56,220 bases of DNA from JBFMGS01 sp040752635 (lineage in GTDB: Bacteria; Bacillota; SHA-98; UBA4971): contig JBFMGS010000006.1 in assembly GCA_040752635.1 (NCBI GenBank), positions 1 to 56,220 on the forward strand, in the 5' to 3' direction. Position 1 is the first letter of the stretch. The number at the start of each line of letters is the position of its first letter. The notes beneath the pieces were generated by a model, which did no database searches, was not told the origin of the DNA, and worked only from the letters and a program-made list of their open reading frames with translations. The position numbers and the translations under genes were made by a program. Shown one piece after another: positions 9,650 through 18,547 of the stretch.

Positions 9650-9877
9650 TCAGCCGCCTCCGACTGGGGTGAGAATGTGCACGTTTGCCCCCTCCGAAAG
9701 AGGGGTGTCCTCGTCCGCGCGCCGGCCGTTTACGAGGACGATAAGGTATATCCTGTCCTCGATCTTCAGGCGGTCAAGGAGGTCGCCCAGCTTCGCGCCT
9801 TCGTCGAACTCCATCTGAAACTTGTCTTCGCTCGCGTACTTCCTCATAGTCCCAAATAGCACGACGTTGACCTTCAA
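9650..9877 (-). CDS. MoaD/ThiS-family sulfur carrier protein
   Basis: A small ubiquitin-like protein beginning KVNVVLFGTMRKY and ending in the diglycine needed for C-terminal thiocarboxylation. It probably supplies sulfur for molybdopterin assembly, here encoded inside the hydroxylase operon. Two starts are possible: TTG at 9877 (75 residues, GGGAGG 10 bases upstream, typical N-terminus), or GTG at 9913 (87 residues). The shorter form is preferred. It lies between the set B large and FAD subunits, pointing to a dedicated role. It could also be a carrier for another sulfur-transfer path. Confidence 0.8.
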   Translation of the reverse strand: MKVNVVLFGTMRKYASEDKFQMEFDEGAKLGDLLDRLKIEDRIYLIVLVNGRRADEDTPLSEGANVHILTPVGGG

Positions 9878-9926
9878 TTCCCCGTGACCTCCCTTCGGCG
9901 ACAGAAAACCCACCTTGAAAATGCCC

Positions 9927-10778
9927 CTACAAAAGATCCACCAGGCCCTCGTACAACAGGTTACACGCCATCTCCTGCCGATAGCCCTGCGATCCTCTAA
10001 TGTCTGTTATCGGCACGCAGTCGCGGAATGCCAGCTTCGACACATGCCTTGCGGTCTCTGTGTCCAGCCTCTTCCCGTCGAGAGCCTTCTCCACGGTGCG
10101 AGCCCTGACAACCGTCGGTGCAACTGCGCCCAGGGCGACCCTCACGTCTTCGAACACGTCGGGCCGGACGCGCCTTGCGACAAATGCCACGCTCACAACA
10201 GATATCGCAAGCGATTTCCTCTGCCCCAGCTTGCGGAAGAACGAAACGTAGTCGGCACCTAGCGCAGGGAACCTCACTCCAAGGACGATCTCGTCGGGAG
10301 CTAGCGCAGACTTTTTCACACCCACGAAGAACGACTCCACGTCTACAGTCCGTGTTCCGCCTTGACCGGCAACTTCGACCGATGCCTCCAGCGCGAAAAG
10401 AGGAGGGATACAATCTCCTGCAGGCGAGGCCGTGCAGAGGTTGCCGCCGATGGTGCCGCGAGCCCTTATCTGGGGCGAGCCTATCTGCCCGCAAGCCTCG
10501 GCAAGCAGCGGGGCGGCGCTTCTTACGAGGGGCGACCCGGCAACCTCGGCGTGCGTGACAAGCGCGCCGACCCGCACCGCGTCCCCCTGAACTCTGATCC
10601 CGCGAAGCTCGGAAAGCTGGCTTATGTCCACGAGCACGCCCGGAGACCGCTTGTCCTCCTTCATCTCGACGACGAGGTCGGTGCCCCCGGCGATGACTTT
10701 CGCCTCAGGGCCGAAGCGAGCAAGAAAGCCCACAGCCTCGTCGAGGCTTTCTGGGATCACAGCATGAAAGGTTTTCAC
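9927..10778 (-). CDS. Xanthine dehydrogenase family FAD-binding subunit (set B)
   Basis: A 283-residue CoxM/XdhB-type flavoprotein. It has VIAGGTD near residue 30 and ARGTIGGNLCTASPAGD near residues 105-121. The GTG at 10778 overlaps the TGA of preA (GTGA) and starts the expected N-terminus KTFHAVIPESLDEA; the longer open frame is unlikely. It pairs by position with the molybdopterin subunit at 7331-9607. The overlap with preA ties hydroxylase and pyrimidine-type reductase expression together. Confidence 0.9.
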   Translation of the reverse strand: MKTFHAVIPESLDEAVGFLARFGPEAKVIAGGTDLVVEMKEDKRSPGVLVDISQLSELRGIRVQGDAVRVGALVTHAEVAGSPLVRSAAPLLAEACGQIGSPQIRARGTIGGNLCTASPAGDCIPPLFALEASVEVAGQGGTRTVDVESFFVGVKKSALAPDEIVLGVRFPALGADYVSFFRKLGQRKSLAISVVSVAFVARRVRPDVFEDVRVALGAVAPTVVRARTVEKALDGKRLDTETARHVSKLAFRDCVPITDIRGSQGYRQEMACNLLYEGLVDLL

Positions 10779-11980
10779 GCCACACCCACCTTTGGCTTGA
10801 GCCGTATGCAATCATAAACCGGGCACACCGTCGCGCACATGCCGCAACCTTTGCACTTATCCTCGTTCACTCTGGGAAGCCGGTTCTCGTCAAGCTCTAT
10901 TGCCTGGTGCCCTCCGTCCCTGCACGCTATGTAGCAAAGATCGTCCTTCACGCACGTCTCATGGTTGACGCTAGCAACAACCTTGTGCTGCCTTGACAGA
11001 TGCGAGTGCTCCACTATGAAGGGCAGAGAGCGGCCGACAAGATCCCGCACGGAGCTCATACCCTTCTCCTCGAGGTAAACGTCGAGACCATCGATGAGGT
11101 CTTCGATGATCCTGTAGCCGTGGCGCATCACCGCCGTGCAGATCTGAAGGTTTGTCGCGCCGGCCAGGAGGAACTCCACCGCGTCTCTCCACGTGGTGAT
11201 GCCGCCGGCAGCTGCAATGGGGATGTCAACAGCCTTGGCTATCTCGGCTACGCACCGGAGTGCGACGGGCTTGATCGCTGGGCCCGAGTATCCGCCGAAG
11301 GTCGAGTACCCGCCCACATTCGGATATGGCACGAACGTGTCAAGGTCGATGCCGATGAGGCTCTTCAGAGTGTTGATGGCGCACACGCCGTCCGCGCCGG
11401 ACCTCTTCACAGCGCGAGCAGCCGCGGTGATATCCGCAATCTGCGGGGTAAGCTTGATGATGATGGGGACCCTCGTTGCAGCTTCCTTGACCCAGCGGGC
11501 CGTGCGCTCGGTGAGTTCGGGGTCCTGGCCGATGGTGGAGCCCATGCCCCGCTCGGGCATCCCGTGAGGGCATGAGAAGCTGCACTCAATGAAGTCCACC
11601 CCGGCCGCCTCGAGCCGTCGGACAAGCTCCTGCCAATCCTCCTTCTTGGCCCCCATTATGCTGGCGCCGACCACCCTGTCGGGAAACTCTCTCTTGAGGG
11701 CTGCTACGTCCTTCTCCACCTGGTCGATGTGACGCTCGGAGATGAGGTCGATGTTCTCCAGCCCTATGAGCTTCTTATCCTCATAGTCCAGCCCTGCCAT
11801 CATAGGGTAAACAAGCTCGACTATTTCGCTTTCGACTGACGTTGTCTTCAGGACCGCCCCTCCCCAGCCAGCCTCGAACGCCCTCGCGACCATCTCTGCG
11901 TTGTCAGTAGGCGGCGCTGCAGCGAGCGTGAACGGGTTGGGGAACTTCACTCCACAGAACTCAATCGATAAATCGGCCAA
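10775..11980 (-). CDS. preA: PreA-like dihydropyrimidine dehydrogenase subunit (FMN/4Fe-4S)
   Basis: About 401 residues: an N-terminal TIM-barrel dihydroorotate dehydrogenase-like domain (FPNPFTLAAAPPTDN, then FIECSFSCPHG with the catalytic-loop cysteine) and a C-terminal ferredoxin domain with CKGCGMCATVCP plus a second cysteine set (CVKDDLCYIAC). In E. coli PreA with PreT reversibly reduces uracil and thymine with NADH. TTG at 11980 is preferred because GGAGG lies 8 bases upstream; TTG at 11986 is an alternative. PreT lies at 13649, separated only by the M1-like gene. Within a purine cluster it may act on a ring intermediate instead of uracil; that is inference. Confidence 0.9.
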   Translation of the reverse strand: MADLSIEFCGVKFPNPFTLAAAPPTDNAEMVARAFEAGWGGAVLKTTSVESEIVELVYPMMAGLDYEDKKLIGLENIDLISERHIDQVEKDVAALKREFPDRVVGASIMGAKKEDWQELVRRLEAAGVDFIECSFSCPHGMPERGMGSTIGQDPELTERTARWVKEAATRVPIIIKLTPQIADITAAARAVKRSGADGVCAINTLKSLIGIDLDTFVPYPNVGGYSTFGGYSGPAIKPVALRCVAEIAKAVDIPIAAAGGITTWRDAVEFLLAGATNLQICTAVMRHGYRIIEDLIDGLDVYLEEKGMSSVRDLVGRSLPFIVEHSHLSRQHKVVASVNHETCVKDDLCYIACRDGGHQAIELDENRLPRVNEDKCKGCGMCATVCPVYDCIRLKPKVGVA

Positions 11981-12062
11981 CTCCAATCCCTCCCAGGTAA
12001 GTGTATCTCACGACAAGTGTGTTTCGTATAGCTTCGGAGTCTGCGCTTGCTTCCAGGACGCA

Positions 12063-13652
12063 TCAAGGGCGAGTCCCGCCTTTCGTAGACGCGGTGGCCG
12101 CAAGTTCCGCCCGGCAGTTGCGCCAACTCCTGTTGGGGAGATAGGCGTCAGGATCCAGGACGACCGCATTGACCCGGTGCCCGCTGCAAATCATCAGCAC
12201 CTGATCCCTGCCGGTCAGCGTGACCTTCTCCCTGGACGCAACGCCTCTATCCCCGACGAGAAGGACGTCCGCCGGCACGGCGCCCGCGGTGTCGCCCATG
12301 TTAACAAGGGTAAACCTCGTCACAAACCCGCCGCCGGGTTTCTCGGAGCAGCGGGCCCGGGCTATCTCGTACGCGAACGCGGCAGTCGTTCCGAGCCACT
12401 GCCTCATGAAGCCATCGACGTCCTTTCCGGACACTCTTTCCGCCACCTTGACAAACTCTGAAAGCCCGGAAGGCTTCGCCCGGTAAAGGGACACGTGCCG
12501 TCTCAGCGTTTCGAAGAAAGCCTCGTCCCCGAGAACGTAGTGGAGCAGCCTCAGCGCCAGCGCGGCCCTGATACATATAGGCCTCGGAGCATCGGGCACG
12601 CGGCACTTCGCCCACAGGAGCACGCTTTCCTCCTGGCCGGAGCCTATGGCCGAATCTGCAGCCCACCGGTCGATCTCCTCATGAACAAGCATGGCCCTGG
12701 CTTCGTCTCCGAGCACCCGTCCCACGGTTTCGTACGCCATGGTTCGCGCCAGCGCCTCGTGAAACCACGTATCAGGGAACCCGACAGATATGGGGCTCCC
12801 CCACCAGATGTGGGCGGTCTCGTGGGCAAGAGCCGCAACCATCCTGACAAGGTGTTCGTCGCCCGGGTATTGACGGCGCAGGACGGCAGTAAACCGTCGG
12901 ACCTGTGGCTCCCCGAGCATGGAGGCGTATGCATCTATCACACCGCAGAAGAGGTCCATCGCCGGCGCAGCTTGCTCTCTAAGCTTCTGCCCGAGATAAA
13001 GCTCGAGCTCCACGCCTCTATGAGTCCTGCACTCCGCAACAAACTGGCCGGACGTGAGTGCCAGGCCGGAGATAGGCTCGCGAGCTTCCCACACGTAAAC
13101 CGCCTGGCCCCCGGTTTGGGATGTCAATACGAGGTCTCCGTCTGTAACCGCAACCTGGCCCGGACGTGTGGCGCACGCGACGCGAGTAGTAAACGTATCA
13201 AAACCAGCCCCCACAGGGTACCACGCTGCCCTGCGTGAGAGGCGCAAGCCGTTCTCGTCGATGTGAGCCCACCTGCCTCCTGTGGGCCGGCCTGCGTACA
13301 CGAACGCAAGCCGGACTTCCTGGCCTTCTTCGAGCGGCCGGGGCAGGTGGACCCACAGGGCCTTAAGCCCAGGCGCATCTGCAAGTTCGAGTTCGCGCAC
13401 CTCGAGCCGCACCCCATCCATGGCGACGGCGCGCAACACGAGCCCGCTGTTCAGAAGAAAGCAGTGTTTCGCCACGCCCGACACAAGGGCCTTGAGGACG
13501 AGGACGGCGGTGGCCTCGATGTTCCCCAACTCCACGTCGCTACGCACGGACACATCGTAGTGCGTAACCGCCGCCTGGTCGCCCGACCGCGCCAGGGAGG
13601 CGAAAAGGTATGCTCTTCTTTGCCTGGCCATCCAGCCCATGCCCGGGTTCAC
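12063..13652 (-). CDS. M1-like (gluzincin) metallopeptidase-fold protein
   Basis: A 529-residue protein with an N-terminal beta-sandwich-like half and a zinc site HETAH at residues 277-281, with a third ligand glutamate at 299 (HEXXH-X17-E; canonical M1 spacing is X18). The exopeptidase motif GAMEN was not seen before the zinc site, so it may not be a classical aminopeptidase. No signal peptide is evident. The GTG overlaps the preT stop (GTGA), so it is translated with PreT, and preA follows after about 80 bases. A peptidase between the two subunits of one oxidoreductase is unexpected; it could hydrolyse an amide intermediate or process a partner. The fold is fairly sure, the role unknown. 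Confidence 0.75.
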   Translation of the reverse strand: MNPGMGWMARQRRAYLFASLARSGDQAAVTHYDVSVRSDVELGNIEATAVLVLKALVSGVAKHCFLLNSGLVLRAVAMDGVRLEVRELELADAPGLKALWVHLPRPLEEGQEVRLAFVYAGRPTGGRWAHIDENGLRLSRRAAWYPVGAGFDTFTTRVACATRPGQVAVTDGDLVLTSQTGGQAVYVWEAREPISGLALTSGQFVAECRTHRGVELELYLGQKLREQAAPAMDLFCGVIDAYASMLGEPQVRRFTAVLRRQYPGDEHLVRMVAALAHETAHIWWGSPISVGFPDTWFHEALARTMAYETVGRVLGDEARAMLVHEEIDRWAADSAIGSGQEESVLLWAKCRVPDAPRPICIRAALALRLLHYVLGDEAFFETLRRHVSLYRAKPSGLSEFVKVAERVSGKDVDGFMRQWLGTTAAFAYEIARARCSEKPGGGFVTRFTLVNMGDTAGAVPADVLLVGDRGVASREKVTLTGRDQVLMICSGHRVNAVVLDPDAYLPNRSWRNCRAELAATASTKGGTRP

Positions 13653-14995
13653 CCCCGCATGAGATAAGCGTCGATAGCCCTTGCCCCTTTCTTGCCCTCT
13701 GCAACGGCCTGGACTACGGTCGTCCCGCCGTTTGCAGCGTCCCCGCCGGCAAACACGCCTTCCACCGATGTCATCTGAGTTTCGGCGGATACCTCAAGCT
13801 CGCCCTTCTGCCCGGTTTTGAGCCCACCGAACAGCGCAGCAAGACCTGGATGTGGGGCCTGGCCTGTCGCCACTATCACTCTTTGCACCTCGATCATATG
13901 CTCGCTCCCGGGAATGATTTCGGGCCTGCGCCTGCCGCTTGCATCCGGCTCGCCGAGACGCGTCGATGCGCATTCGACCGCGCCGACCTGCCCATCCCTG
14001 GCAACAAATCTCAGCGGGGCCGTGAGGAATTCGAACTTCACGCCTTCCTCGGCAGCGAATTCGTATTCACGACTCCACGCTGGCATTTCATCCCGGGAAC
14101 GACGGTACAGGACCACGACTTCCCCGGCGCCGCAGCGTATCGCCGAGCAGGCCACGTCCATCGCGACGTTGCCGCCGCCGATGACGGCCACCTTGCCTGA
14201 CAGGCGCACGTTCTCTCCGAGTGCCACCTTCTTCAGGAATTCGCCAGCCTGAAGCACGCCCGGTAGTTCCTCCCCGGGGATCCCCAGTACGGATTGGTAC
14301 CCAAGCCCTGTTGCGACGAACACCGCATCGTAGCCTTTCCGGAGTCCCTCAGCCGTAACATCCTGACCGATGCGGATGCCTGTCACAAGTTCGACGCCGG
14401 CCGCGAACACAGCGGCGATTTCGGCGTCCACGACCTCTCGCGGTAATCTGTACCTGGGTATTCCGTGGACCAGCAGGCCGCCGGGCTCGCGCTCGGCCTC
14501 GAACACCGTCACGGCGTGGCCGAACCTCACAAGCTCGTGCGCGCACGCAAGGCCCCCGGGACCGGACCCTATCACGGCAACACGCTTCCCTGTTGGCGCG
14601 CCCGCTTGGGGCAGGCGAATGCCCCGCTTCTGTTCTTCGTCGGTGACAAACCGCTGGAGTGCAGCAATCGCTATCGGCTCTGACAGGTTCGTACTGGAGC
14701 AACGCTTCTCGCAGAGTTCCTCCGCCGGACAGACCCTGGCGCACACGCCCGCGAAGATGTTGGACTCCCTTATGAGCCGTGCGGCGCCCACAAAGTTCCT
14801 CGTCTTGAGCCTCCGGATAAACCCGACCACGTCCACCCCGGCGGGGCATCCCGCAACGCACGGCGCATCGTGGCAGAAGAGGCACCTGGAGGCCTCAGCC
14901 AGGGCATGGTGCAGCGCAAGCCCCCGTTCGACTTCTTTGAACCCTGTTCTTCGTTCCTCCAGCGCAAGCTCCTGCATCTTTGCCCGAACACCCAT
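13649..14995 (-). CDS. preT: PreT-like NAD(P)H oxidoreductase subunit (GltD family)
   Basis: A 448-residue flavoprotein of the glutamate synthase small-chain type. The N-terminus carries cysteine clusters for 4Fe-4S centres (CLFCHDAPCVAGCP, then CARVCPAEELCEKRC). Two Rossmann sites follow: VAVIGSGPGGLACAHEL for FAD and VAVIGGGNVAMDVA for NAD(P). It feeds electrons to PreA. GAGGAGG lies 9 bases before the ATG. In E. coli purine clusters a larger related protein, YgfK, occupies this functional position; none is seen here, so PreTA may replace it. Confidence 0.9.
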   Translation of the reverse strand: MGVRAKMQELALEERRTGFKEVERGLALHHALAEASRCLFCHDAPCVAGCPAGVDVVGFIRRLKTRNFVGAARLIRESNIFAGVCARVCPAEELCEKRCSSTNLSEPIAIAALQRFVTDEEQKRGIRLPQAGAPTGKRVAVIGSGPGGLACAHELVRFGHAVTVFEAEREPGGLLVHGIPRYRLPREVVDAEIAAVFAAGVELVTGIRIGQDVTAEGLRKGYDAVFVATGLGYQSVLGIPGEELPGVLQAGEFLKKVALGENVRLSGKVAVIGGGNVAMDVACSAIRCGAGEVVVLYRRSRDEMPAWSREYEFAAEEGVKFEFLTAPLRFVARDGQVGAVECASTRLGEPDASGRRRPEIIPGSEHMIEVQRVIVATGQAPHPGLAALFGGLKTGQKGELEVSAETQMTSVEGVFAGGDAANGGTTVVQAVAEGKKGARAIDAYLMRG

Positions 14996-15030
14996 GCGCA
15001 GACGCCTCCTCGTTACCTAAACCTCGTAGT

Positions 15031-15837
15031 TCAAACCTGCGTCTTCCCACTCTTAACAGCGATGATCTCCGCCACGATGGCTACCGCGATCTCTTGAGCC
15101 GACCTCGCGCCGATGTCCAACCCGATCGGAGCGTGCACCCTTGCGATGTCTTCCTTGGAAAACCCCTCGCTCAGCAGGGCATCGAAAGTCGCACGGACCT
15201 TGGCTTTGCTGCCGATCATCCCGATGTACGCAGGACGAGGCTCGCGCCTGAGGCACCCGGCGAGCACCTCTCTGTCGTAGGCATGGCCGCGCGTCACGAT
15301 GACTACGTAAGTGTTTGTATCCACAGGCACATCCCTGGCGGCCTCTGAAAAGCCGGAAACGACGACTTCGTCAGCCACAAGTTTCTCAGGGTCGGCGAAC
15401 TCCGACCTGTCATCGACCACGACCACCCGGAACCCGGCGACGCTTGCGATGTGTGCAACCGCAGCGCCAACATGGCCCGCCCCGAACACCAAGACCTTCG
15501 GTTTTGGGATGATGGGCTCGATGTAAACCCTGGCGAGGCCGCCACATATCATCCCGAGGTTGTCCTGAGGGCCCGGCGCGAGCCCTACCTCTATCAACCT
15601 CGGGGAATCCCCAGCCAGAGCCTCTATTGCCTCACGGATGATCTTCGCTTCGAGCGCGCCGCCGCCTACCGTACCGAGAGAAGTCCCATCAGGGAAAACA
15701 AGCATCTTGAAGCCTGGCAGGCCCGGTGAAGACCCCTCCGTCATGATAACGGTGGCAAGAGCAGCGTAGCGTCCTTCATCGATGAGCCGCGCTATTTCTT
15801 TGTAGATGGTTACAGAATCCGCAGGGTGGATCGTCAT
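15031..15837 (-). CDS. xdhC: XdhC-family molybdenum hydroxylase maturation factor
   Basis: About 268 residues. The N-terminal XdhC/CoxI domain has the conserved segment ALATVIMTEGSSPGLPG, with the usual arginine or cysteine region altered, and GTVGGGALE. The C-terminal Rossmann domain has VLVFGAGHVGAAVA and later IGMIGSKAK. XdhC proteins bind molybdenum cofactor and help insert the terminal sulfido ligand into xanthine dehydrogenases. ATG at 15837 gives the family-typical N-terminus; the frame extends to 15924 without a convincing ribosome site. It serves both hydroxylase sets by position. Confidence 0.88.
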   Translation of the reverse strand: MTIHPADSVTIYKEIARLIDEGRYAALATVIMTEGSSPGLPGFKMLVFPDGTSLGTVGGGALEAKIIREAIEALAGDSPRLIEVGLAPGPQDNLGMICGGLARVYIEPIIPKPKVLVFGAGHVGAAVAHIASVAGFRVVVVDDRSEFADPEKLVADEVVVSGFSEAARDVPVDTNTYVVIVTRGHAYDREVLAGCLRREPRPAYIGMIGSKAKVRATFDALLSEGFSKEDIARVHAPIGLDIGARSAQEIAVAIVAEIIAVKSGKTQV

Positions 15838-16006
15838 CGTCTCCCTTCTGACTATAGATGAGTAGCCTTGAAGTTGCGAATGACCAACTTCACCCGCAAC
15901 TATCTTGCCACCTTCCTCCGCCATGCCAGCGCCACACCGTGCAGGGTGAGCGGACGAGTCGATCTGTGCGTTTTGCGTCTCGGGCTCGCGCGGTGGTGCC
16001 TTGTCG

Positions 16007-16621
16007 CTAATGGCACGAGGTGCGTCGCAGGGCCCGCTCGTATTCCTCCATGGTATCGAGGTCCTCTGCTACGGTAAGATCCCCGACCTCAACGCGGGCT
16101 ACCTTGCCCTCGTGCTTTCGTAGAATGTCCCGGAGGCCTTCTCCACAATGAGGCAGGTCCAGGATCTCCTGGCACAGGCCAGCGGCGAAAAGCGTCGGAT
16201 GCCCGCCCTTCCTGCCGCACACGGGCACCACGATCTGCGCCTGCGGGCCAAGCTTCCGATATGCTCGCACAACCCGGTCGTAAACCTCAGGGCGGATCCC
16301 GGGCTGATCGGCAGGGGCCACAAGGAATGCCTCTACGCAAGGCTCGAGCGCCCTCACTCCAGCTTTCACCGACGAGAGCATGCCCAGGTGATAGTGGGGA
16401 TTGACGACGATGCGCATCTTCGGACGAGTGCGAGTTTCAAGCGCAGCCCGTACCGCCTGGGCCTCGTGCCCGATCACGACCACAACCTCGTCAACTTCCG
16501 TCGCTCTCTGCGCCGCGTCAACCGTTGCTTCGACCACTGTCGCGTCGCCCCATGGCAGCACCTGCTTCAACGTCCCCATGCGGCGCGACTCCCCAGCAGC
16601 CAGGATGATTGCGGTTATCAT
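16007..16621 (-). CDS. MocA-like molybdenum cofactor nucleotidyltransferase
   Basis: A 204-residue NTP-transferase. It opens with TAIILAAGESRRMG, the nucleotide-binding signature of the MobA/MocA superfamily, and has AFLVAPADQPGIRPE, typical of MocA and the CoxI-associated group. MocA adds CMP to molybdopterin, making the cytosine dinucleotide form. The ATG at 16621 overlaps the stop of the 2Fe-2S gene (ATGA); the longer open frame upstream is an overlap artefact. It suggests the hydroxylases here may use a dinucleotide cofactor, though similar genes also accompany enzymes with plain molybdopterin. Confidence 0.85.
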   Translation of the reverse strand: MITAIILAAGESRRMGTLKQVLPWGDATVVEATVDAAQRATEVDEVVVVIGHEAQAVRAALETRTRPKMRIVVNPHYHLGMLSSVKAGVRALEPCVEAFLVAPADQPGIRPEVYDRVVRAYRKLGPQAQIVVPVCGRKGGHPTLFAAGLCQEILDLPHCGEGLRDILRKHEGKVARVEVGDLTVAEDLDTMEEYERALRRTSCH

Positions 16622-17211
16622 CTCGCTCCGGGGGCAGCGACCGCTCCGTCTTCCCTGCATGGAGCCCCCTGCTCTCCCGATCGGCGGCGGGCTAGCTCTC
16701 CGGCGGCCACCTCGATGGCTTTGATTATCTTCGCATAGCCCGTGCACCTGCACAGGTTCCCCGAGATTCCGCGGCGGATTTCCTCCCTGGAGGGGGCGGG
16801 ATTGGTATCCAAAAGGGCCTTCGCAGCCAGGATCATGCCAGGCGTGCAGAACCCGCATTGCACCGCGCCCTCCGTCACGAACGCTTCCTGAATCGGATGC
16901 AGGCTGCCATCCTGCGCCAGTCCCTCGATGGTCGTAACCGAACGCCCGTCTGCCTGATACGCCAGCACCAGGCAGGAATTGACGGGTGCCCCATCGAGAA
17001 GGACCGTGCATGCGCCGCACTCGCCCTTGCCGCAACCTTCCTTCGTGCCGGTGAGGCCAAGATCCTCGCGGAGAAACTCCAGCAGGGTGCGGGATGCCAG
17101 AACTTCCCGTTCGACGCGCTCCCCGTTTACGAACACGCTCACGTTAAAGCTCGCCTTCGGCCGGGAAGCCTCGCCCCCGCCGCATGCACCAGACACGTTA
17201 CTCATCGCCAT
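16618..17211 (-). CDS. Xanthine dehydrogenase family 2Fe-2S subunit (set B)
   Basis: About 197 residues with CGKGECGACTVLLDG, CGFCTPGM and NLCRCTGY, all cluster ligands present. It is the only 2Fe-2S subunit not adjacent to a large subunit and probably completes set B (7331 and 9927). The N-terminus has a short glycine-rich extension, and GTG 17214, ATG 17211 and ATG 17205 are all possible starts; the ribosome site is weak. The C-terminal tail after the last cluster is longer than in set A and rich in Arg and Ala. Confidence 0.88.
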   Translation of the reverse strand: MAMSNVSGACGGGEASRPKASFNVSVFVNGERVEREVLASRTLLEFLREDLGLTGTKEGCGKGECGACTVLLDGAPVNSCLVLAYQADGRSVTTIEGLAQDGSLHPIQEAFVTEGAVQCGFCTPGMILAAKALLDTNPAPSREEIRRGISGNLCRCTGYAKIIKAIEVAAGELARRRSGEQGAPCREDGAVAAPGAR

Positions 17212-17275
17212 CACCCGACTTCCCCCCAGAAGGACCCCTCATGTCTCCAAGCCTTGCGGAGTTCTCTATTGGCTC

Positions 17276-18262
17276 CTACGGCCGCCCGCCCATGCAAAGC
17301 GCCATAAGCGCCTTCTCAACGTGGAGCCTGTTCTCGGCCTCGTCAAAGACGATCGAATGCTCTCCATCGATGACCGCGTCAGTAACCTCGAAGCCCCTAT
17401 CAGCCGGCAGGCAGTGCATATAGACGGAGTCGGGCGCCGTGAGGTTCATACGCCTCTCGTCGCAGATCCAGCTCGTGTACTTCTTCGCGATGGCCATGGA
17501 CTCGTCCTTGTCCTGGGTGGTCATGAGAGCGCCCCAGCTCTTCGGGTAAACCACGTGCGCCCCCTCGAAAGCAGCGTCCATGTCGTCGGTAACCTCGAAC
17601 TTGACCCCGGCGAGCCTCGCGTTCTCCTCCGCCTGCTTCATTATCTCGGGCATCAGCTTGAACTCCGGCGGATGTGCGAGCGTCACGTTCATCCCGAACC
17701 TCGGCATCAAAAGGATCAAAGACTGAGGCACAGACATGGGCTTCATGTAGCTCGGGGCATACGCCCACGAGATCACAAACTTGCGGCCGCGCATGTCTCC
17801 GAACCTCTCCCTTATAGTCATGAGGTCGCCGAGCGCCTGGCACGGATGGTAGATATCGCACTGCATGTTGAACACAGGAACGCTCGACCACCGCGCGACC
17901 TCCCGTATGTACTTGTTGCCGATTCCGAAGAAGCAGTTTCTTATAGCTATGCCGTGGCCGTACCTGCTGAGGACCATCGCGGTGTCTTTGGCGGCCTCTC
18001 CATGGCTTATCTGCAGCTTGTCTGGGGTAAGATCGTGAGCATGGCCTCCGAGCTGGGTCATGCCCGCTTCGAATGAGTTCCTGGTCCTCGTGGACTGTTC
18101 GAAGAACATCATGAAGAGAGTCTTGTCCTGAAGGTACCGATGAGGGACCCCGAGCGCAAAGAGCTTCTTGAGGTCCCATGCGACATCAAGGACCATCTCC
18201 AGTTCCTCTCGGGTCCATTCCTGAGTTGTTATAAAGTGCTTCCCACGCAGTAGCGAATGCAT
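17276..18262 (-). CDS. ygeW: YgeW-like carbamoyltransferase
   Basis: A 328-residue member of the aspartate/ornithine carbamoyltransferase family. Carbamoyl-phosphate contacts are visible as FEQSTRTRNSFE near residue 60, HPCQALGDLM and MHCLPADRGFEV. YgeW proteins accompany ssnA, ygeY and arcC and are thought to act in the phosphorolysis direction on a ureido intermediate, giving carbamoyl phosphate for ArcC. ATG at 18262 has AAGGAGGG 7 bases upstream and is preferred over the longer frame. The preceding 285 bases hold no gene and look structured. Confidence 0.9.
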   Translation of the reverse strand: MHSLLRGKHFITTQEWTREELEMVLDVAWDLKKLFALGVPHRYLQDKTLFMMFFEQSTRTRNSFEAGMTQLGGHAHDLTPDKLQISHGEAAKDTAMVLSRYGHGIAIRNCFFGIGNKYIREVARWSSVPVFNMQCDIYHPCQALGDLMTIRERFGDMRGRKFVISWAYAPSYMKPMSVPQSLILLMPRFGMNVTLAHPPEFKLMPEIMKQAEENARLAGVKFEVTDDMDAAFEGAHVVYPKSWGALMTTQDKDESMAIAKKYTSWICDERRMNLTAPDSVYMHCLPADRGFEVTDAVIDGEHSIVFDEAENRLHVEKALMALCMGGRP

Positions 18263-18547
18263 TACCTTTCCCTCCTTAAGTTCCGAAAACATGCCCGGTT
18301 CTGCCAGGCATTGCTATCGCACGTCCGCTTTCAGCCATTCCTGGCGGGCAGTCCCTGTCTCCCGTCAGGCTCCCGCGGGAACCCCGCAGTGTGTATCTCC
18401 TGTTACCTCTCCATTGGTCTTAGGTGGCGGTTCCGTTCGGGCATCCTCTCCGAAACCGGCCGACCCCGCCTGTTCGGCCGTCGGAGTTGGTGACCGCAGG
18501 AGCTGGTGACCAAGAAGAGGGGTCGCCCGCCGGAACCGCCAACCTCT
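18263..18547 (-). promoter_or_regulatory. Gene-free leader before ygeW with potential RNA structure
   Basis: On the minus strand this stretch can form GCGGG-loop-CCCGC (forward 18375-18387) and a pairing between forward 18303-18308 and 18340-18345 (GCCAGG with CCTGGC), with CCTG/CAGG between. No known riboswitch consensus was recognised. It may be an attenuator or simply GC-rich spacer. Confidence 0.3.

Noticed and set aside
16622..17035. N-terminal extension of the MocA-like gene to 342 residues
   Set aside because: The extra part overlaps the 2Fe-2S gene in another frame; the ATG at 16621 overlaps that gene's stop and begins the family motif.
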